Shown here: positions 47,851 to 54,491 of the stretch, piece by piece | Layout of the letters: each line of letters starts with the position of its first letter | Position numbering within the stretch: the first letter of the stretch is position 1 | From: Kocuria varians | GTDB taxonomy: Bacteria > Actinomycetota > Actinomycetes > Actinomycetales > Micrococcaceae | NCBI RefSeq assembly: GCF_006539885.1 | Contig: NZ_BJNW01000005.1 | Location: 1 to 64,000 of the forward strand | Reading direction: 5' to 3' | DNA length: 64,000 bases | Notes under the pieces: generated by a model | Told to the model about the DNA's origin: nothing | The model's input: only the letters and a program-made list of their open reading frames with translations | The model's database searches: none | Position numbers and translations under genes: made by a program

Positions 47851-50209
47851 GGTCTTCCTCCTCCACCGCGCCGTCCTCCTGCAGGACGGGGAGGATCTGA
47901 TCATTCCAGATCTCCCGGACCTGCTCCCGCACCTGTTCCACGTCCCCGTCGTTGACGATCACCCGGTCCGCAACGCCCCTGGTCTCGTTCTCGGAGGGGG
48001 CACGGTCCACGACGTCCCAGGCGACGTCCACCGGCAGCCCCTCGTCCTCACGCAGCCGCTGGACGCGCTCCTCCGCCGGGGCGGCCACTGCGACCACGAG
48101 GTCGAAGCGGTCGCGCTGCTCCGCCTCGAGGGGGTCGCGGACCACCTGGACCATCACGGCGTCCGGCCCCACGTCCCGGGCGCGACGCCGCGCGATCTCC
48201 CGCATGTGCGGCATCAGCAGCTCGTGCGCCCGCGCACGCACCGTCTCGTTGCGGGCCATCAGCTCGTCGAGCGCGTCCGAGACCTCGGCCGCCGACGCCT
48301 CGGGGGCCGTGGCCAGCTGGTCGCCGAAGACCCGCTCCACCTCGCTGCGCGTCCCCGTGCCGGGTTCGAGCAGCTCGTGCCACATCTGCACGCTGTCGAG
48401 CATCACGGCCCCGAGCTCCTCGAAGGCGCGCGCCGCGGTGCGCTTGCCCGCCGAAGCACCGCCCGTCAGCGCGAGCTGGTAGACGGGTCGGCCCTCCTGC
48501 TCCCGCTGCCAGTGCCACGTGCGGGGCTGGTGCGTGTCGTGCTCCGGCTCCGTGCCCACCTCGTACTCCGGCCGGATCACGAAGTCCGCAACCGCCGGGC
48601 CGGCCTCCTGCGCCCGGCGGTGGTACTCCTCCGCGGGCAGCACGCGCTTCCACTGGCGGGTGCGCATGGGCCGCGCCGTGCCCGCGTCCTGCCGCAGCGC
48701 CTGCAGCAGCATGACGGCCTGGAGCACCTCGAGGAGCATCACGGGCGCACCGATCACGATGATAACCTCCTGCAGGGCGTCGAGTCCGTTCTCCCCGGAG
48801 GTCGCGATGATCGCGGTGCACACCGCTCCCACGGCGAGCGTCCAGAAGATGCGCTGCCGGCGGGATCCCTCGTCCTCGTGCCCGTTGGCCATGGCGTCCA
48901 TCACGAGCGCCCCGGAGTCGATGGACGTGATGAAGAAGATCGTGATCACGACCAGCGCCACGAATGCCGTGACCGCGAACCACGGCATCGTCTGCAGGAA
49001 CTGGAAGAGAGCGGCCTCCGGGTTGCCCTGCGTCACGATGGTCTCCGTGAGGGTCCCCCGCGTCTGCGGGGCGCGGTCGATACGGATCGCGTTGTAGCCG
49101 TACACGGCCATCCATACGGCGACGAATGCCGAGGGCACCCCGAGCACACCCACGACGAACTGCCGGATGGTCCGCCCGCGCGAGATCTTGGCCACGAACA
49201 TGCCCACGAACGGGGCCCAGGTGACCGTCCACGCCCAGTAGAAGACCGTCCAGTCCCCCGACCACTGCCCGCCCCCGTACGTGTCGTTGAAGAACGCCAG
49301 CGTGGGCAGCTGACCCAGGTAGCCGCCCACGGGCTCCACGACGGCGCGCATCGTGGACATGGAGGCCCCGGCCATCAGCACGAACAGCAGCAGGGCCACG
49401 GCCAGGATGATGTTCGCGTAGGACAGCCGCTTGATGCCCTTCTCCATCCCAGCCAGCACCGACGCGAGCCCCACCGCGGTGATCACGGCGATGATCGCCG
49501 CCTGGACCCACCCCTCCATGGGGATCCCGTACACGTACGTGAGCCCGCTGTTGATCTGCAGCGCACCCAGTCCCACGGAGACCGCCAGCCCGAAGACCGT
49601 GGCCACGATGGAGAGGATGTCGATGGCCTTGCCCCACGGGCCGTGGATGCCGTCCCCCAGCAGCGGGTGAAACGCAGAGGAGACACGCGGCGGGAGCTTG
49701 CGATTGTACGTGAAGTAGCCGAAGGCGAGTCCGGGCACCGCGAGAATGGCCCACATGTGCACGCCGAAGTGGAAGTTCGCGATGTTCAGCGCCTCCACGG
49801 CGGAACGGTCCGAGGCCGGTTCGGTCCCGTACATGGGCGGGTTCGCGTAGTGGTTGATGGGCTCCGCGACACCCCAGAACATCAGCACCGCGCCCACACC
49901 GGCGGCGAAGAGCATCCCGAACCAGGTCAGTCCGGAGTACGCGGGCTCGGAGTCGTCGTCACCGAGCCTGACTCGACCGTAGCGGCTCAGGGCCAGGCCC
50001 ACCGCGAAGATCACGAGGCCGGTGACGCTGAGCGTGTAGAACCACCCCGTCTGATAGCGCAGCACGTGCGCGATGTCGCCGAAGACCCCCTGCACCGGCC
50101 CCGGGAACAGACTCATGGCCGCGGTGAACACCACCACGAGCGCCGCGGAGACGAAGAAGATGGAGGGCGTGGTGCGCAGCCCGAGACAGTCGTGGAGTCG
50201 ATGCAGCAC
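47816..50209 (-). CDS. BCCT-family transporter fused to a degenerate dephospho-CoA kinase-like domain
   Basis: This 797-residue protein has two parts in one unbroken frame. Residues about 1-505 are a betaine/choline/carnitine transporter with 12 helices; signature segments are WFGMLFAAGVGAVLMFWGVA (96-115) and YWAWTVTWAPFVGMFVAK then ISRGRTIR (324-349). After a hydrophilic linker (506-575), residues about 577-770 resemble CoaE: P-loop LTGGASAGKRT (Lys589), VMLDSVQMW with one Asp where CoaE has VIDADAL, then EPG, and an Arg-rich AEERVQRLREDEG lid. The frame extends to a GTG at 50257, but a -10-like TACAGT abuts that codon, so I prefer the GTG at 50209. It overlaps coaE by 35 nt. Osmolyte uptake is likely; kinase activity of the fused domain is doubtful. 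Confidence 0.85.
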   Translation of the reverse strand: MLHRLHDCLGLRTTPSIFFVSAALVVVFTAAMSLFPGPVQGVFGDIAHVLRYQTGWFYTLSVTGLVIFAVGLALSRYGRVRLGDDDSEPAYSGLTWFGMLFAAGVGAVLMFWGVAEPINHYANPPMYGTEPASDRSAVEALNIANFHFGVHMWAILAVPGLAFGYFTYNRKLPPRVSSAFHPLLGDGIHGPWGKAIDILSIVATVFGLAVSVGLGALQINSGLTYVYGIPMEGWVQAAIIAVITAVGLASVLAGMEKGIKRLSYANIILAVALLLFVLMAGASMSTMRAVVEPVGGYLGQLPTLAFFNDTYGGGQWSGDWTVFYWAWTVTWAPFVGMFVAKISRGRTIRQFVVGVLGVPSAFVAVWMAVYGYNAIRIDRAPQTRGTLTETIVTQGNPEAALFQFLQTMPWFAVTAFVALVVITIFFITSIDSGALVMDAMANGHEDEGSRRQRIFWTLAVGAVCTAIIATSGENGLDALQEVIIVIGAPVMLLEVLQAVMLLQALRQDAGTARPMRTRQWKRVLPAEEYHRRAQEAGPAVADFVIRPEYEVGTEPEHDTHQPRTWHWQREQEGRPVYQLALTGGASAGKRTAARAFEELGAVMLDSVQMWHELLEPGTGTRSEVERVFGDQLATAPEASAAEVSDALDELMARNETVRARAHELLMPHMREIARRRARDVGPDAVMVQVVRDPLEAEQRDRFDLVVAVAAPAEERVQRLREDEGLPVDVAWDVVDRAPSENETRGVADRVIVNDGDVEQVREQVREIWNDQILPVLQEDGAVEEEDRDGTVHPTGSH

Positions 50210-50257
50210 GGAGCAACTTTCGGCAGGGAACGTGGACGTCGCAGTCGGCTCCCCCAC

Positions 50258-50263
50258 ACTGTA
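50258..50263 (-). promoter_or_regulatory. Possible -10 box for the BCCT fusion gene
   Basis: TACAGT on the minus strand would start transcription near 50251, leaving a leader of about 42 nt before the GTG at 50209. This is the main reason for preferring that start. Confidence 0.35.
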
Positions 50264-50347
50264 GCGGCCGGTTGTCGGGGACCCTTCTGGTTCGCCACCC
50301 GCTTCCGGGTTCTCAGGGGCGACCGGGGACTCTGGCCACCCCCTCCC

Positions 50348-50353
50348 TACACT
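50348..50353 (+). promoter_or_regulatory. -10 box of a leaderless promoter (yigZ)
   Basis: TACACT ends seven bases before the GTG at 50361. The intervening GGAGGGC could act as a ribosome site only if transcription began further upstream. Confidence 0.5.
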
Positions 50354-50360
50354 GGAGGGC

Positions 50361-51071
50361 GTGTCCTCCGATCCCCTCGCCGCCCAGTCCCCCGCACACC
50401 CTGTGTCCTACACCGTCCCGCGCGCGGGAACGGTCCACTCGGCGGAGCTCGAGATCAAGAAGTCGCGTTTTCTCGCGCTGCTCACCCGAGTCCAGGACGA
50501 GGACGCCGCCCGGGCGTTCATCGCGCGCGTGACGTCGGAGCACCGGGACGCGCGGCACCACTGCTCGGCCTTCCTGATCGGGGCGCACCGCGAGATCGGA
50601 CGCTCCTCCGACGACGGCGAACCGGCGGGAACCGCCGGTGTCCCCATGCTGCAGGCGCTCTCCTCGTACGTGCCCCAGACGCGCGGGGACGACGCCGCCG
50701 ACCTCTCGGACGCGTGCGCCGTCGTCGTGCGCTGGTTCGGCGGAATCAAGCTGGGAGCGGGCGGTCTCGTGCGCGCCTACTCCGGCGCGGTCACGGAGGC
50801 GCTGCAGGACGCTCCCCTGGTGCGGCGCGTCCGCTGCCGCGACCTCGCCCTGCCGGTCCCACACGGGGACGCCGGACGAGTGGAGGCCGAGATCCGCGCC
50901 CGTGACCTGACCGTCCTCCCCACCGAGTACCGCGCGGGCCACGCGGTGCTCCACGCGCTCGTTCCAGACCTTCTTTCCGAGCTCGACGCCGCCCGGGCCG
51001 TGCTCGCGAGCGTCACCTCGGGCCACGGCGAGCCCACTCTCGGTGAACCGGTCTGGGAGGACATCCCCTGA
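50361..51071 (+). CDS. yigZ: YigZ/IMPACT family protein
   Basis: The 236-residue protein belongs to the YigZ/IMPACT (UPF0029) family. The first domain contains IKKSRFLALLTRV, HHCSAFLIG, the SDDGEPAGTAGVPML motif (about 79-93) and VVRWFGGIKLGAGGLVRAYSGAV; the C-terminal ferredoxin-like domain is present. The N-terminal 20 residues are an extension. Eukaryotic IMPACT modulates GCN2; bacterial YigZ function is not established. It is alone on the plus strand, divergent from the BCCT fusion gene, and ends at a shared terminator with rpsA. Confidence 0.9.
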   Translation: MSSDPLAAQSPAHPVSYTVPRAGTVHSAELEIKKSRFLALLTRVQDEDAARAFIARVTSEHRDARHHCSAFLIGAHREIGRSSDDGEPAGTAGVPMLQALSSYVPQTRGDDAADLSDACAVVVRWFGGIKLGAGGLVRAYSGAVTEALQDAPLVRRVRCRDLALPVPHGDAGRVEAEIRARDLTVLPTEYRAGHAVLHALVPDLLSELDAARAVLASVTSGHGEPTLGEPVWEDIP

Positions 51072-51201
51072 TCCTCGCGGGGGGCCAGGCCCTAACACGT
51101 CTGAAGGGCGTGCCCGCGGGCTCTGCCTCGGGTCCGCCATACGACCCAGGCCGCAGGACGCAGCACCTCGGCTCCTCGTGCAGACACTCCCCGGACACGC
51201 A

Positions 51202-51235
51202 AAAGGTCCCGCACCCCTTGGGGTGCGGGACCTTT
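51202..51235. terminator. Strong bidirectional terminator between yigZ and rpsA
   Basis: AAAGGTCCCGCACCC pairs with GGGTGCGGGACCTTT in a perfect 15-bp stem with a CTTG loop, flanked by an A-run on one side and Ts on the other. It fits an intrinsic terminator in both directions. Confidence 0.88.
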
Positions 51236-51293
51236 CGTCAACGCTCAGCGGGTGTCACCCGCCGGAACCCGGGGGGTGACACCCACGCGTGAC

Positions 51294-52784
51294 TCAGTGA
51301 CCGGTGAGCTTCTCGCGCAGAGCGGCCAGCGCCTCGTCCGAGGCGAGCGTGCCGGCGTCCTCGGAGGACTGCTCCGAGGAGTAGCTCGTGGGACCCGACG
51401 CGTGGCTCGGGGCCGACGAGGACGAGGAGGAAGAAGAGGACGACGACGTGGTCGCGGCAGCTTCCTGGTCGTCCTGGATGTGCTTGCGCACCTGCTCCTT
51501 GTGGGCCTCCCAGCGGGACTGGGCCTGGGCGTACTGCTCCTCCCACGCCGCGCGCTGCTCCTCGTAGCCTTCGATCCACTCGTTGGTCTCGGGATCGAAG
51601 CCCTCGGGGTACTTGTAGTTGCCCTGCTCGTCGTACTCGGCGGCCATGCCGTACTGGGCGGGATCGAAGTCGGTGGACTCCGGGTCCACACCCTCGTTGG
51701 CCTGCTTCAGCGACAGCGAGATGCGGCGACGCTCGAGGTCGATGTCGATGACCTTGACGAAGAGCTCCTCGTTGACGGAGACGACCTGCTCGGCCATGTC
51801 CACGTGGCGCTGCGCCAGCTCGGAGATGTGCACCAGGCCCTCGATGCCGTCCTCGACGCGCACGAACGCACCGAACGGAACCAGCTTGGTGACCTTGCCC
51901 GGCACGACCTGACCCAGGGCGTGGGTGCGGGCGAAGAGCTGCCAGGGATCCTCCTGGGTGGCCTTCAGGGACAGGGAGACACGCTCGCGGTCCATGTCCA
52001 CGTCCAGCACCTCGACGGTGACTTCCTGGCCGACCTCGACAACCTCGGAGGGGTGGTCGATGTGCTTCCAGGACAGCTCGGAGACGTGCACCAGGCCGTC
52101 GACGCCGCCCAGGTCCACGAACGCACCGAAGTTGACGATCGAGGAGACGGTGCCCGTGCGGACCTGGCCCTTCTGCAGCTGCTGCAGGAAGTTGGCGCGC
52201 ACCTCGGACTGGGTCTGCTCGAGCCAGGCACGGCGGGAGAGGACCACGTTGTTGCGGTTCTTGTCGAGCTCGATGATCTTCGCCTCGAGCTGCTGACCGA
52301 TGTACGGCGCGAGGTCGCGGACGCGGCGCATCTCCACGAGGGAGGCGGGCAGGAAGCCGCGCAGGCCGATGTCCAGGATGAGGCCGCCCTTGACGACCTC
52401 GATGACGGTGCCGGTGACGACGCCGTCCTCTTCCTTGACCTTCTCGATGTCGCCCCAGGCACGCTCGTACTGAGCGCGCTTCTTGGAGAGGATCAGGCGA
52501 CCTTCCTTGTCCTCCTTGGTGAGGACCAGAGCCTCCACCTCGTCACCCACGGCCACGACGTCGTCAGGGTTGATGTCGTGCTTGATGGACAGCTCACGCG
52601 AGGGGATGACACCTTCGGTCTTGTACCCGATGTCCAGGAGGACCTCGTCGCGGTCGACCTTGACGACGGTGCCTTCCACGAGGTCGCCGTCATTGAAGTA
52701 CTTGATGGTTGCGTCGACAGCGGCGAGGAAGTCCTCTTCCGTTCCGATGTCGTTGACGGCAACCTGCTGGGTGGTGGTGGTCAT
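51294..52784 (-). CDS. rpsA: 30S ribosomal protein S1
   Basis: S1 (496 aa) binds mRNA on the small ribosomal subunit. Four S1/OB repeats are visible: GDLVEGTVVKVDRDEVLLDIG, then GVVTGTVIEVVKGGLILDIG, GQVRTGTVSSIVNFGAFVDLG and GQVVPGKVTKLVPFGAFVRVE, each followed by a VHVSEL-like or LPASL-like strand; four repeats is normal for Actinobacteria. The C-terminus has a Tyr/Glu/Trp-rich stretch, a run of eleven serines and the usual acidic tail ending in LREKLTGH. The ATG follows GGAG by ten bases, and a strong promoter lies about 110 nt upstream. Confidence 0.96.
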   Translation of the reverse strand: MTTTTQQVAVNDIGTEEDFLAAVDATIKYFNDGDLVEGTVVKVDRDEVLLDIGYKTEGVIPSRELSIKHDINPDDVVAVGDEVEALVLTKEDKEGRLILSKKRAQYERAWGDIEKVKEEDGVVTGTVIEVVKGGLILDIGLRGFLPASLVEMRRVRDLAPYIGQQLEAKIIELDKNRNNVVLSRRAWLEQTQSEVRANFLQQLQKGQVRTGTVSSIVNFGAFVDLGGVDGLVHVSELSWKHIDHPSEVVEVGQEVTVEVLDVDMDRERVSLSLKATQEDPWQLFARTHALGQVVPGKVTKLVPFGAFVRVEDGIEGLVHISELAQRHVDMAEQVVSVNEELFVKVIDIDLERRRISLSLKQANEGVDPESTDFDPAQYGMAAEYDEQGNYKYPEGFDPETNEWIEGYEEQRAAWEEQYAQAQSRWEAHKEQVRKHIQDDQEAAATTSSSSSSSSSSSAPSHASGPTSYSSEQSSEDAGTLASDEALAALREKLTGH

Positions 52785-52900
52785 GTAGTAGGGACTCCGA
52801 TGGAATTGGTTTGATGGTTTCCCGTTCCCGGTGCCGCCCGGTGGGGCGTTGTCCGGAAACTCAGGTGGTGCTCAGGGCGTGCGAATGCACGCACCGCTCC

Positions 52901-52929
52901 AGTCTAGGGCCCGAGCACCTCGGGTTCAA
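52901..52929 (-). promoter_or_regulatory. rpsA promoter
   Basis: TTGAAC (52924-52929) and TAGACT (52901-52906), read on the minus strand, are exactly 17 nt apart and both near consensus, the best promoter in the window. The predicted leader is about 110 nt, long enough for translational control of rpsA. Confidence 0.75.
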
Positions 52930-52983
52930 GCCTGGCGCGGTGCGTGCCTCCGCGGGTGTGCGGTCCCCCGAGGGGGCGCGGAA

Positions 52984-54381
52984 TCAGAACGGGGAGATGC
53001 AGTACGGGTCCGTGGGCGTGGACATCAGCGCCTGGATGTCCCGCAGGGCGTCCTGGTCCCGCACGCGCAGCAGCCCGCCGTAGTACAGGGTGGAGGCCTT
53101 GACGGCCCCCAGGTACAGGGAGCCCAGGGCGTCCACGTTCAGGGCCACGTCCACGCCGTCCGGCAGCTCAACGGCGGGCATGGACTTCCCGGCGAGGTCG
53201 TCCTGCGTGCGCGGCCGGTCCCCCACCCGTTCCACGCGGGTCTCGTCCCCGGTGGTGTCGATCGTGAAGATGCCGTCCGCGAAGCCCATGGAGTCCACGA
53301 TGGACAGTGTGAGCCGGCGGTGGGACGTGTAGCGGCGGGCGCTCAGTGCCGCCACGGGGTCGAGGACGCGCAGCCACAGGCGCTCGAAGCGCTTGCGCAC
53401 CGTGTACGCGGACATGTCCACCATGCCCCACATCAGGGCGTCCTCCATGGGCGCACCCGCGTGGCGGACCTCCGTGACGAGGTCCAGGTTGCACAGGTAC
53501 TCCCACAGGGCGATGCGCCCCTCCCAGTTCGGGCACACCAGGTCCACGACCTTCAACGCACCCTCGAAGCCCTGCGTGGGAAGGAACTTGTAGCTGACGT
53601 ACCCGTCCGCGCGGCCGTCGGCGTCGTAGTGCACGGCCGTGCGGATCTCGGGGTCCGACTTGCCCTCGTGCCAGTCCCAGGCGCCGGAGACCAGACCCCA
53701 CCACTTGGGCTGGCGGTCCACGGAGCCGGCGGTCTGCCGGTGGAAGCGCTCGAAGATCTCGGGGGCGAGCCGCGCCACCGCCTGGTTGTCCGCCATCTCC
53801 ACGGAACCCACCGTGGGCGCCTTCAGCTGCAGCCGGGTGTGGGCGTCCACCGTGATCTCAGTGTTGAACGTGCCCGCGCCGAAACCGAAGCGGCCGTAGA
53901 TGGTCGCCTCGGAGGCGGTCAGCGCCGCGATCGGGAAGCCGGCCTCGTGCGCCTCGGTGAGGTCGTCCGTCATCAGACGGCGCAGCAGCCCGCGGCGGGC
54001 GTGGGTCGGGCGCACGGTGACCTCGGAGATGAGCCAGGCGGGGACCCCGGCACCCGGTCCGACCGTGAGCTCGGAGTTCCAGGAGCAGAACGTTGCCACC
54101 GGCCGGTCCGCGCCCAGCGCCGCCGTGGGGACGGGATCGGCCGTGTAGGCCGCCCGCAGCCGGGTGCCCACCGCGCGCATGGACTCGAGGATGTGGCCGG
54201 TGGCCTCCTCGGTGGGCTCGGGACCGTGGAAGCCGTGGTCCACGGCGCGGTGCCACTCGACGGCCTCGGGGTTCGCCGCCACGCCGCCCTCCTCCACGAA
54301 GAACTTGCGCAGCACGTAGTTGCTGCCGCGTGCGCTGTACGTGGTCTCGGTGGGCTGCTCGTTCGGGGGTGTCGCGGTCAT
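52984..54381 (-). CDS. Eis-like GNAT N-acetyltransferase with SCP2-type C-terminal domain
   Basis: The 465-residue protein resembles the Eis family: two GNAT-like domains and a sterol-carrier-like C-terminal domain. The acetyl-CoA loop is VTVRPTHARRGLLRRLM (121-137), the catalytic tyrosine equivalent is Tyr162 in EATIYGRFGFG, and the chain ends in CISPF, so a terminal Phe carboxylate, used as the base in Eis enzymes, is retained. Mycobacterial Eis acetylates aminoglycosides and host proteins; natural substrates in soil or skin actinobacteria are unknown. GAGGAG precedes the ATG. It lies between polA and rpsA on the same strand. Confidence 0.85.
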   Translation of the reverse strand: MTATPPNEQPTETTYSARGSNYVLRKFFVEEGGVAANPEAVEWHRAVDHGFHGPEPTEEATGHILESMRAVGTRLRAAYTADPVPTAALGADRPVATFCSWNSELTVGPGAGVPAWLISEVTVRPTHARRGLLRRLMTDDLTEAHEAGFPIAALTASEATIYGRFGFGAGTFNTEITVDAHTRLQLKAPTVGSVEMADNQAVARLAPEIFERFHRQTAGSVDRQPKWWGLVSGAWDWHEGKSDPEIRTAVHYDADGRADGYVSYKFLPTQGFEGALKVVDLVCPNWEGRIALWEYLCNLDLVTEVRHAGAPMEDALMWGMVDMSAYTVRKRFERLWLRVLDPVAALSARRYTSHRRLTLSIVDSMGFADGIFTIDTTGDETRVERVGDRPRTQDDLAGKSMPAVELPDGVDVALNVDALGSLYLGAVKASTLYYGGLLRVRDQDALRDIQALMSTPTDPYCISPF

Positions 54382-54386
54382 GGTGC

Positions 54387-54418
54387 TCCTCGGTCTGCGG
54401 GGTCCTCGGTCTGCGGAG
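54387..54418. repeat. Two-copy 16-nt tandem repeat
   Basis: TCCTCGGTCTGCGGGG is followed directly by TCCTCGGTCTGCGGAG, 15 of 16 bases identical, just upstream of the Eis-like gene. It may be a slippage product. Confidence 0.7.
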
Positions 54419-54491
54419 TCCCGGGGCGGGTCCGACCGCCGGGCGGGGTCGGAGACGCACGCGGGCGGACGGTCTGGCTGCGGGGTGGGCG

